From Oscillospiraceae bacterium (GTDB taxonomy: Bacteria; Bacillota; Clostridia; Saccharofermentanales; Saccharofermentanaceae): a DNA stretch of 5,244 nt. Positions 1 through 5,244 of this stretch are shown here, in pieces (position 1 is the first letter of the stretch; each line of letters opens with the position of its first letter). The stretch is taken from the NCBI GenBank assembly GCA_902782985.1, contig CACZPC010000006.1, positions 1 to 5,244 of the forward strand, in the 5' to 3' direction. A model generated the notes under the pieces. It ran no database searches, had not been told where the DNA came from, and worked only from the letters and a program-made list of their open reading frames with translations. Made by a program: the position numbers and the translations under genes.

Positions 1-32
1 CCTATCGGCGCTCCGCATCTTTCGCATCTCAT
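1..32 (-). CDS. mcsA: McsA, zinc-finger activator of the McsB arginine kinase (N-terminal fragment, runs off the window)
   Basis: Only the first 11 codons are visible, reading MRCERCGAPIG. The CxxC pair at residues 3 and 6, right after the start, matches the first zinc-binding knuckle of McsA. The gene lies 18 bases after the ctsR stop, which is the usual place for mcsA in the ctsR-mcsA-mcsB-clpC operon. The start is supported by an AGGAGG eight bases upstream. McsA is known to bind zinc through several CxxC motifs and to activate the McsB protein-arginine kinase, which phosphorylates CtsR and marks proteins for ClpCP degradation. The identification rests on context plus this short motif; the rest of the gene is outside the window. 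Confidence 0.8.
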   Translation of the reverse strand, partial: MRCERCGAPI

Positions 33-40
33 AAATATAT

Positions 41-46
41 CCTCCT
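41..46 (-). promoter_or_regulatory. Ribosome binding site of mcsA
   Basis: A perfect AGGAGG on the minus strand stands eight bases before the ATG at 32-30, in the short gap after the ctsR stop. It fixes the mcsA start and suggests the two genes are translated from one mRNA. Confidence 0.8.
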
Positions 47-50
47 CATA

Positions 51-512
51 TCAATCAAGCATCAGTCCGAGCATCGCATTCTTAAATACATCCGCCCTGA
101 CTACGGATCTTATATCCGTATCAACTTTGGCCAGTGCTCTGTCCGATACCGCTGCCATCACAGCTGTGCCCTCTCTGGCACTTATCGCTCCGCAGGCAAC
201 CGTATTCTGAAGAAGCGTCTTGGCCTGCTGCTGAGTAAGATCGTCGCCGACCGAATCCAGGACACTTCCGATATAATCTCTCTTACTCAGGTGGCGGACT
301 CTCGTAATGGTTATCTGACCGCCGCCGCCTCTACGGCTCTCAACTATATATCCGTTCCCCGGAGAGAATCTCGTAGAAAGTACATACGTTATCTGGGACG
401 GAACGCAATTCGCTTTCTCCGCCAGCATGCTCCTGCTGATCGTCGCACTGCCGTCATTCTCATCGAGCATCTCTTTGATCATCATCTCTATGACATCGAC
501 CAAACGTGCCAT
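51..512 (-). CDS. ctsR: CtsR, transcriptional repressor of class III heat-shock (clp) genes
   Basis: CtsR is the cytoplasmic dimeric repressor of clp protease and chaperone genes and of its own operon in Firmicutes. The 153-residue length is normal for the family. The N-terminal winged helix-turn-helix spans about residues 1-75 and contains the hallmark stretches CVPSQITYVLSTRF (36-49) and GYIVESRRGGGG (54-65). The tetraglycine turn at 62-65 is the wing that reads DNA and acts as the family's heat sensor. The preceding arginines (60-61) lie where McsB is known to phosphorylate CtsR. Residues about 78-153 form the helical C-terminal domain. The ATG at 512 is chosen because an AGGAGG lies eight bases upstream and the protein starts like its homologues. 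mcsA follows 18 bases downstream. Two CtsR operators flank the promoter, indicating autoregulation. Identification is very secure; regulation is inferred from the operators. Confidence 0.97.
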   Translation of the reverse strand: MARLVDVIEMMIKEMLDENDGSATISRSMLAEKANCVPSQITYVLSTRFSPGNGYIVESRRGGGGQITITRVRHLSKRDYIGSVLDSVGDDLTQQQAKTLLQNTVACGAISAREGTAVMAAVSDRALAKVDTDIRSVVRADVFKNAMLGLMLD

Positions 513-520
513 TATCGCTT

Positions 521-526
521 CCTCCT
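521..526 (-). promoter_or_regulatory. Ribosome binding site of ctsR
   Basis: AGGAGG on the minus strand, eight bases before the ctsR ATG (512-510). It is part of a longer purine run (GGAAGGAGG) and has the same spacing as the mcsA site. Confidence 0.85.
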
Positions 527-543
527 TCCAAACGGATCTTGTC

Positions 544-566
544 TTTGACTTTGACTTTCTTTGACA
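544..566 (-). promoter_or_regulatory. CtsR operator, downstream box (overlaps transcription start)
   Basis: On the minus strand this reads TGTCAAA-GAA-AGTCAAA at 566-550, against the known CtsR heptad repeat RGTCAAA-NAN-RGTCAAA. Only the first base of the first heptad deviates. A further AGTCAAA (550-544) abuts the second heptad at a 6-base step, giving three GTCAAA units in 23 bases. The box begins about 5 bases after the -10 hexamer and covers the expected +1, so bound CtsR should block initiation or clearance. The match is seen directly; function is inferred from the family. Confidence 0.88.
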
Positions 567-571
567 ATAAT

Positions 572-600
572 ATTATCCGCCATGATATATCCTTTGTCAA
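572..600 (-). promoter_or_regulatory. Sigma-A-type promoter of the ctsR operon
   Basis: On the minus strand, TTGACA (600-595, perfect -35) is followed by a 17-base spacer and GATAAT (577-572, one mismatch to TATAAT). Transcription would start near 565, giving a leader of roughly 53 bases before the ctsR ATG. CtsR boxes sit on both sides, six bases upstream of the -35 and about five bases downstream of the -10. This fits a strong promoter held off by the repressor. The exact start site is inferred. Confidence 0.85.
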
Positions 601-606
601 CGACTT

Positions 607-623
607 TTTGACTTTTTTTGACT
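607..623 (-). promoter_or_regulatory. CtsR operator, upstream box (perfect consensus)
   Basis: The minus strand reads AGTCAAAAAAAGTCAAA, an exact fit to RGTCAAA-NAN-RGTCAAA. It ends six bases upstream of the -35 hexamer of the ctsR promoter. Together with the downstream box it brackets the promoter, so two CtsR dimers could bind at once. The fit is directly visible; binding is inferred. Confidence 0.92.
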
Positions 624-634
624 TTGAATATTCG

Positions 635-665
635 AAAAGAAAAAGCGCCGCTTCCGCGACGCCTT
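635..665 (-). terminator. Rho-independent terminator after the membrane protein gene
   Basis: Read on the minus strand, GCGTCGC (662-656), a GGAA tetraloop of the GNRA type (655-652) and GCGGCGC (651-645) form a 7-bp GC-rich stem with one G-U wobble. The stem can be extended at its base by a G-U pair and A-U pairs. The tract TTTTTCTTTT (644-635) follows. The stem begins within a few bases of the upstream gene's stop at 672-670. The plus-strand reading lacks a T tract, so termination works in one direction only. It separates the upstream unit from the ctsR promoter. Confidence 0.9.
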
Positions 666-669
666 ATGA

Positions 670-2379
670 TCAGTCGACTGGATCCTCGGATACTATGGCA
701 TATATCAATACATATTCATTGCTGTCTTCCAGAAAATGTGTGACTTCCAGTCCATACTGTTCCTCAATATAGTATTCCATAACCTTAATACAGTATTCAC
801 CACTATCATTATTAGGCATCACGACTCTTATGTCATCACTGTCTACACAAGCAGTCCAGGGATTCCCTTCTATCTGACAGGAATCTCCCACTTCTGACTC
901 AGGTATAAAACACTCCTGGTCTCCCATCTCAAAGGAATCAGACAAAATATCATTATTCGGAACAGAGAAAATTGTTCTTCTGTCATCTCTTGCCACAGCA
1001 TGCGGATGGATCATATATCTGTATCCTTCATGACCATTCAGGAAACTAACCGTAGCCTCATAACATACAGCTTGAGAACCGACATTCCGAAAGTGATCAT
1101 TAATGGGAATAAAACAGATGATAACGCACCCCGCTATAGACAGTACACTTGCACATGTCATAAATACAGTTTTTATCATCCCTTTCCTGAGGATTATTTC
1201 TATAGGATCAAACAGGTATACGATCAATACTAAAACCGTAAACATAATGCTCCAATCTACCCGGTGGATGAAATACCTTCCATTCCATATCAAAAAGCAC
1301 ATCACCGCAGAATATAAGAACGGGAGTACTATCAGGCGCTCTCTATTTTTTGAAAACATAATGCTGACAAGATAAGTAACTGCCAGTACTATCATTAACG
1401 GTTCACTCTTGAAGATATTGGGGAGAAAAAACGTCAAATATATTCTGATCGATTCTGAGACAGTTGGACCTTCAACATGCCCGAGTTGAGCAATCGCAGC
1501 AACTTTATCGGCATCAAAAACGCCCTTGTCATTGTACATAAACCCATTAAACATAAGGACTTGCGAACCGGTAACTTCTGTTTCCCCCTTTAATGCCTTT
1601 TTATATGCTTCGTCCACATTACGGTCATAATCAAAGGCCTCGGATCTTAAGCTGTTAAACTCAGAATACCGCTTAAGATCAGGGGTGCTGTTATCTAACC
1701 TGTTTCCGATCATGTTGATCATCAATATCGAACCTACGATAAGCAGACCGACCAGCAAATACTCTATTACTTGCTCTTTTCGATTCTTAAATAATTCCAT
1801 CCCCTCGAAGATAACAATACTCATCATAAGTAATGCAACAAGCTCGAAAGACGGAAAACGGTACATACTTCCGACGATCGTCAGCAACGCCCCGGCAACT
1901 ACGGCAAGCTTTTTTCTGTTCTTAAGGTAGTAAAGTACACCCAGGATTCCTGCAACTGATGCGATCGCAGCAGTTTTAGTAAACTGGATCGAATAAAAAC
2001 ACTCAAGATCTGCCGCTAACACAAGAACGGTCGGGATAACACCTCGCATTCCATCCTTTTTGAGAAAAATGCTTAAAAGCATAACATTTGACACGAAACA
2101 CGTCAGAATATGAATAAGAAAGTAAGAATTAACGAACGGAACTGCTTTGGAAACACCCAGGATCAAATATCCCAATATTCGATTAATATACACAATAAAC
2201 GAAGTACCATGTCCATATCCGATTCCATATATCAGATACTCCATAGCAGCATCATCGCAAGTCTCATATGACGGTTGTAACAAGGTCGAAAACAAAAACA
2301 ATAATGAACTGAGCACTATAGCAATTACGAATGCATGATCCGTGATCAGTCTATCGATCTTTGTTTTCATAATGATCAT
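670..2379 (-). CDS. Polytopic membrane protein of unknown function, GT-C glycosyltransferase-like
   Basis: I do not recognise a named family. The 569-residue protein fits about 11 membrane helices by eye: 15-34, 84-105, 113-130, 136-151, 156-171, 177-194, 205-224, 326-342, 347-365, 374-390 and 402-424. Basic loops (KKDGMR, KNRKK, KNRKE, KNRER, LRKGMIK) then all fall inside, following the positive-inside rule. The first outside loop (35-83) carries an acidic pair, D42 D43, and a hydrophobic stretch at 61-81 that may lie along the membrane. This resembles GT-C enzymes, which transfer sugars from lipid carriers and have a catalytic Asp in that loop. A second outside loop (225-325) and an outside C-terminal domain (about 426-569, acidic, five cysteines) follow. 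The start overlaps the upstream stop as ATGA; the Shine-Dalgarno is weak (AAGAAG, 11 bases away), suggesting translational coupling. Met4 (2370) is an alternative start. GC is lower than in neighbouring genes. The sugar-transferase role is a hypothesis only. Confidence 0.85.
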   Translation of the reverse strand: MIIMKTKIDRLITDHAFVIAIVLSSLLFLFSTLLQPSYETCDDAAMEYLIYGIGYGHGTSFIVYINRILGYLILGVSKAVPFVNSYFLIHILTCFVSNVMLLSIFLKKDGMRGVIPTVLVLAADLECFYSIQFTKTAAIASVAGILGVLYYLKNRKKLAVVAGALLTIVGSMYRFPSFELVALLMMSIVIFEGMELFKNRKEQVIEYLLVGLLIVGSILMINMIGNRLDNSTPDLKRYSEFNSLRSEAFDYDRNVDEAYKKALKGETEVTGSQVLMFNGFMYNDKGVFDADKVAAIAQLGHVEGPTVSESIRIYLTFFLPNIFKSEPLMIVLAVTYLVSIMFSKNRERLIVLPFLYSAVMCFLIWNGRYFIHRVDWSIMFTVLVLIVYLFDPIEIILRKGMIKTVFMTCASVLSIAGCVIICFIPINDHFRNVGSQAVCYEATVSFLNGHEGYRYMIHPHAVARDDRRTIFSVPNNDILSDSFEMGDQECFIPESEVGDSCQIEGNPWTACVDSDDIRVVMPNNDSGEYCIKVMEYYIEEQYGLEVTHFLEDSNEYVLIYAIVSEDPVD

Positions 2380-3860
2380 TTATGATAAAGCTTCTTAGTC
2401 TCGTATGTCGGCTCACAGGTGATATTGATACCGAGCTTATGCATCATGTTCATGTCGACATTGGAAAGCATCGTAGTCGAGTGAGCATCAGTATTGGCAA
2501 GCTTAGCGAGCTGCTGCATGGCAAGTTCAGCTACGGGATTAGTCTGAGCGGAGATAGTAAGAGCGATCAGCGTCTCATCGGTATGAAGCCTGGGATTATG
2601 ATTTCCCATATGATTGACCTTAAGATCCTGGATAGGCTCGATTACATTAGGTGAAATAAGAGGGATCTCGTGATCGATGCCCGCAAGTACCTTGAGCGCA
2701 TTAAGAAGTGCTGCGGAAGCGGGACCGAGAAGATCTGTGGTCTTACCGGTAACTACCTGTCCGTCGGGAAGTTCCATGGCTACAGCGGGATTGCCTGTCT
2801 GATCTGCCCTTACAAGAGCCGCGCTTATACACTTTCTGTCAGAAACCTCGATCCCGGTCTTGTTAAGAAGGAGCTCCAGCTTGTTGACATCATTACCGTC
2901 GGAAAGGCCCTGTCTTACATTGCACTTAGCCTCATAGTAGCGCCTGATGATCTCCTGCTTGCTGGCTTCAGAGCAGGCATCATCATCCGTGATGGCAAAG
3001 CCTGCCATATTAACGCCCATATCCGTGGGGCTCTTATAGGGAGACTCACCGTAGATCTTATCGAAGATCGCATTAACAACAGGGAAGATCTCAACATCTC
3101 TGTTGTAGTTTACCGTCGTCTCGCCATATGCCTCGAGATGGAACGGGTCGATCATATTGACATCATTAAGATCAGCCGTAGCTGCCTCATATGCGATATT
3201 TACCGGGTGCTTAAGCGGAATACTCCAGATGGGGAATGTCTCAAACTTTGCATATCCTGCCTTGATGCCCCTCTTATTCTCGTGATAGAGCTGAGATAAG
3301 CATGTGGCCATCTTTCCCGAACCGGGGCCCGGAGCAGTGACAACAACAAGTGAGCGGGTAGTCTCAATATAGTCATTCTTTCCGTATCCGTCATCACTTA
3401 CGATAAGCGGGATATTGGAAGGATAGCCCTCGATGGGATAGAGCTTATATACCTTAACACCGAGCTGGCGAAGCCTCTGCTCGAATTTCTCTGCAAGAGC
3501 CTGCCCCTTAAACTGTGTGATACATACGCTTCCGACATAAAGACCGATCTCGGTAAATGCATCGATGAGTCTTAACACGTCCTGATCATATGTGATACCG
3601 AGGTCGCCTCTTCTCTTACTCTTCTCGATTGCATCCGCATTTATGACGATAACGATCTCAGCATCCGCCTTGAGCTGCATAAGCATCTTGACCTTACTGT
3701 CAGGCTCAAAGCCCGGAAGAACTCTTGATGCATGGTAGTCATCGAAAAGCTTTCCTCCGAATTCGAGATAGAGCTTTCCTCCGAACTGTTCGATCCTGTC
3801 CCTGATCTTCTGAGACTGGAGCTGTGCATACTTTTCGCTGCTGAAACCTACTTTATACAT
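2376..3860 (-). CDS. DUF1846 (UPF0371) family protein, function unknown
   Basis: The 494 residues match the full length of the DUF1846/UPF0371 family, soluble proteins common in Firmicutes and Actinobacteria with known structures but no established biochemical role. Recognisable features are the N-terminal GFSSEKYAQLQS (5-16), the FGGKLFDDYHASRVLPGF region (34-51) and a glycine-rich loop APGPGSGKMATCLSQLYHE (176-194). Further on are HPVNIAYEAATADL (218-231) and HNPRLHTDE (421-429). The loop looks like a phosphate-binding loop but lacks exact Walker A spacing (Pro at 177, Met after the Lys), so nucleotide binding is only a possibility. There is no signal peptide or membrane segment. The ATG at 3860 is supported by AGAAGG ten bases upstream and by the family N-terminus. 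The gene follows the MBL-fold hydrolase after 65 bases and its stop overlaps the membrane protein start by four bases. Confidence 0.93.
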   Translation of the reverse strand: MYKVGFSSEKYAQLQSQKIRDRIEQFGGKLYLEFGGKLFDDYHASRVLPGFEPDSKVKMLMQLKADAEIVIVINADAIEKSKRRGDLGITYDQDVLRLIDAFTEIGLYVGSVCITQFKGQALAEKFEQRLRQLGVKVYKLYPIEGYPSNIPLIVSDDGYGKNDYIETTRSLVVVTAPGPGSGKMATCLSQLYHENKRGIKAGYAKFETFPIWSIPLKHPVNIAYEAATADLNDVNMIDPFHLEAYGETTVNYNRDVEIFPVVNAIFDKIYGESPYKSPTDMGVNMAGFAITDDDACSEASKQEIIRRYYEAKCNVRQGLSDGNDVNKLELLLNKTGIEVSDRKCISAALVRADQTGNPAVAMELPDGQVVTGKTTDLLGPASAALLNALKVLAGIDHEIPLISPNVIEPIQDLKVNHMGNHNPRLHTDETLIALTISAQTNPVAELAMQQLAKLANTDAHSTTMLSNVDMNMMHKLGINITCEPTYETKKLYHK

Positions 3861-3887
3861 ACCGCATTTACCTTCTTTCGGGTACCT

Positions 3888-3896
3888 ATTGTATCA
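3888..3896 (-). promoter_or_regulatory. Possible extended -10 promoter for the DUF1846 gene
   Basis: The minus strand reads TGATACAAT (3896-3888): a TG dinucleotide, one base, then TACAAT, one mismatch from TATAAT. It lies 27 bases before the DUF1846 start codon. No good -35 hexamer is found 16-18 bases upstream, so it would depend on the extended -10 contact. The gene could equally be read through from the MBL-fold gene, since no clear terminator separates them. Confidence 0.4.
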
Positions 3897-3925
3897 AAAA
3901 GGTCCCGGTAATTGTATTACAAATA

Positions 3926-4552
3926 TCAAGCATTTGCCGGGGTCATGACCAGCACCCCTGAGCCGGCCTTTATCGCATCGATATCAAGCTCGGAACCGAT
4001 CTTTCTGACCGGAAGGTCTATACGACCCGTAAATCCGTCAAGAGTTCCTATCTCGGAATAGCCGAAAGAAGCTCCTCTGTAATGCATGGGGACGACAGCC
4101 TTGGGAGCAATGAGCTTAACATATTCCGCCGCCTGCTTGCCGTCAATGGTAAAGAACCCTCCGACAGGAATAAGAAGAAGATCACATCCTTTAAGCTTAT
4201 CAATATCCTCGCCGGACAACATGCATCCGATATCGCCCATATGGACTATCGTCCTGCCTTCCGCTTTCATAACTGTGATCTCATTGGGACCTCTGAGCGT
4301 CCCTTCCTTATCATCATGATAAGTCCTGATACAGCTCATTTCGAAAGGCGTATCGATCCTCACTTCGGAGATCTTAACATTCTCAATACCGTGATGATCC
4401 ATATGTCCGTGTGAACATATTACGAGATTAGCCGTCTCATGCATATCCTTCAGCCCCGGTACCGAGCCGTCGGCATAAGGATCTATAACGATCGAGAAAT
4501 CCCCTTCAGTGATCTTAAAACACGCATGCCCCACATATTTGATTATCATCAT
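3926..4552 (-). CDS. MBL-fold metal-dependent hydrolase (UlaG/COG2220-like)
   Basis: A 208-residue metallo-beta-lactamase-fold protein, the usual size for the compact COG2220 branch. The N-terminus IIKYVGHACFKI (3-14) is the typical first strand with GHA/S. The metal motif HxHxDH is present as SHGHMDHHG (47-55), with further candidate ligands H79, H104/D107 in IVHMGDIG (102-109) and H157 in PMHYRG (155-160). No signal peptide is seen, so it should be cytosolic. Relatives include UlaG-type lactonases and many hydrolases of unknown substrate, so the substrate cannot be named. Two ATGs stand in tandem: GGAGG (4562-4558) is five bases from the first (4552) and eight from the second (4549). The eight-base spacing used by ctsR and mcsA slightly favours 4549. 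It starts 36 bases after the HAD gene and probably shares its transcript. Confidence 0.92.
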   Translation of the reverse strand: MMIIKYVGHACFKITEGDFSIVIDPYADGSVPGLKDMHETANLVICSHGHMDHHGIENVKISEVRIDTPFEMSCIRTYHDDKEGTLRGPNEITVMKAEGRTIVHMGDIGCMLSGEDIDKLKGCDLLLIPVGGFFTIDGKQAAEYVKLIAPKAVVPMHYRGASFGYSEIGTLDGFTGRIDLPVRKIGSELDIDAIKAGSGVLVMTPANA

Positions 4553-4557
4553 CCCAT

Positions 4558-4562
4558 CCTCC
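4558..4562 (-). promoter_or_regulatory. Ribosome binding site of the MBL-fold gene
   Basis: GGAGG on the minus strand before the tandem ATG ATG. It lies five bases from the first ATG and eight from the second, so it does not decide the start alone. The ATG immediately after it (4557-4555) reads into a stop two codons on and is not the start. Confidence 0.7.
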
Positions 4563-4588
4563 GCAATTCTACATGCTTATATTATATA

Positions 4589-5244
4589 TCACAGCCGTCT
4601 TAATACAGTCATGACTCCGTCGTGATCATTATCATATTCGGTAATATATTTGGCCGCAGACTTTATATCCGGGTGAGCATTAGCCATGGCGTAGCTTTCG
4701 CCGCACTCCTGTATCATCGTAAGATCATTAAGATAATCTCCAAAAGCCATACACTCATCTCTCTTTAGATCAAGCTGCTTCCTTATCTGCTTGACCGCGT
4801 AGCCCTTCCCGATAGAATCATTGGCTATATCGATCCAGCGGTCTCCTGACAGAAGTGCCGATACCCCCTCGGGAAGCTCCGGAAGATTACGGTAAGCCCG
4901 CTCGGCATCACGCCCTGCGAAGAATACCGCTATCTTCAGGAATCTGTCGATATCCGCGCAGCGGTCAAGGTCTTTAACTATCTTCATCCTCGCATAATAC
5001 TTGCCGCCCTCTGTCATGGCTTCAAGTGATTCTTCCAGCATATAAGCTGACTCGATCCCGCACATGATCGGGACCGCTCCTTTGATCGTTCTGATAACAT
5101 CCAATGTCTTCCTGACATTTTGAGGATCCATGCTGTTCTCGGCGATCACCTTGCCGTTATCAAAAACGACCGCACCGTTCTCTGCGACAAAAAGAGCAAC
5201 ATCCTTGATATCGCCGAACTGCCTTTCGAGGGTATAGTATTGCC
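4589..5244 (-). CDS. Cof-type HAD-superfamily phosphatase (N-terminus beyond the window)
   Basis: The reading frame stays open to the window edge. The first complete codon begins at 5242, giving 217 visible residues starting QYYTLERQFGDI. The FVAENGAVVFDNGKVIAE stretch (14-31, plus the following residues) is typical of Cof-type (HAD IIB) phosphatases, as are the motif III lysine in GKGYAVKQI (145-153) and motif IV GDYLNDLTM (168-176). The tail with MANAHPDIKSAAKYIT and DGVMTVL is also typical. Motif I (DxDGT) and probably motif II lie outside the window. Family length is about 265-275 residues, so roughly 50 are missing. These cytosolic, magnesium-dependent enzymes dephosphorylate sugar phosphates, flavin or pyridoxal phosphates and similar metabolites; the substrate cannot be told here. 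The GTG at 5149 is an internal valine, not the start, because the conserved ENGAVV segment lies upstream of it. The MBL-fold gene follows after 36 bases. Confidence 0.93.
   Translation of the reverse strand, partial: QYYTLERQFGDIKDVALFVAENGAVVFDNGKVIAENSMDPQNVRKTLDVIRTIKGAVPIMCGIESAYMLEESLEAMTEGGKYYARMKIVKDLDRCADIDRFLKIAVFFAGRDAERAYRNLPELPEGVSALLSGDRWIDIANDSIGKGYAVKQIRKQLDLKRDECMAFGDYLNDLTMIQECGESYAMANAHPDIKSAAKYITEYDNDHDGVMTVLRRL

Noticed and set aside
291..772. Plus-strand open frames across ctsR and its promoter region
   Set aside because: They run antisense through ctsR, the CtsR operators and the terminator, with no ribosome binding site or protein-like features.
2670..3299. Long plus-strand open frame (209 codons) opposite the DUF1846 gene
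   Set aside because: It lies wholly antisense to a well-supported family gene, resembles no protein I know, and reflects the codon pattern of the opposite strand.
3888..3917. Direct repeat ATTGTAT (3888-3894 and 3911-3917) upstream of the DUF1846 gene
   Set aside because: Seven AT-rich bases repeated once within a short AT-rich gap is expected by chance; one copy is already explained as a possible -10.
3908..3920. Inverted repeat GTAAT-TGT-ATTAC after the MBL-fold stop, as terminator or operator
   Set aside because: The stem is only 5 AT-rich base pairs with a 3-base loop and no T tract directly after it, too weak for a terminator. No known operator matches.
4581..4586. TATAAT on the minus strand between the HAD and MBL-fold genes as a promoter
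   Set aside because: The -10 hexamer is perfect, but no acceptable -35 lies 16-18 bases upstream, the TG of an extended -10 is missing, and the AT-rich run makes a chance match likely.
5147..5149. GTG at 5149 as the start of the HAD gene
   Set aside because: The frame is open to the window edge and the upstream codons encode the conserved FVAENGAVVFDNGK segment of the family, so this GTG is an internal valine.

Overview
The window looks like chromosomal sequence from a Gram-positive, Clostridia-type bacterium (Firmicutes), perhaps a Lachnospiraceae relative. The evidence is a CtsR repressor gene followed by the start of mcsA, strong AGGAGG ribosome binding sites set 8 bases before the start codons, and family matches typical of this group. 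Taxonomy below phylum is inference. Every gene lies on the minus strand, so transcription runs from high to low coordinates. I saw no RNA gene, insertion sequence or CRISPR array.

In transcription order, the window opens with a Cof-type HAD phosphatase gene whose N-terminus lies outside the window (4589-5244). After 36 bases comes a small metallo-beta-lactamase-fold hydrolase of the UlaG/COG2220 type (3926-4552). A 65-base gap with a possible extended -10 promoter leads to a full-length DUF1846 (UPF0371) protein (2376-3860). Its stop codon overlaps, as ATGA, the start of a 569-residue polytopic membrane protein (670-2379). That protein has a GT-C glycosyltransferase-like layout and noticeably lower GC than its neighbours. 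A good intrinsic terminator (635-665) ends this transcription unit.

The only sizeable non-coding stretch (513-669) holds that terminator followed by a well-formed sigma-A-type promoter (TTGACA, 17 bases, GATAAT). Two CtsR operators flank the promoter, one just upstream of the -35 and one across the expected transcription start. This promoter drives ctsR (51-512) and then mcsA (first 11 codons, 1-32). The full operon in related bacteria is ctsR-mcsA-mcsB-clpC. CtsR represses its own operon and the clp protease genes, and McsA/McsB (arginine kinase) and heat relieve the repression. This is the class III heat-shock control module.

Most of the window is well-known housekeeping or stress biology. 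The least explained items are the orphan membrane protein with its acidic, cysteine-containing C-terminal domain, its ATGA coupling to DUF1846, and the dual-operator layout at the ctsR promoter. I found no convincing evidence of a wholly new system.
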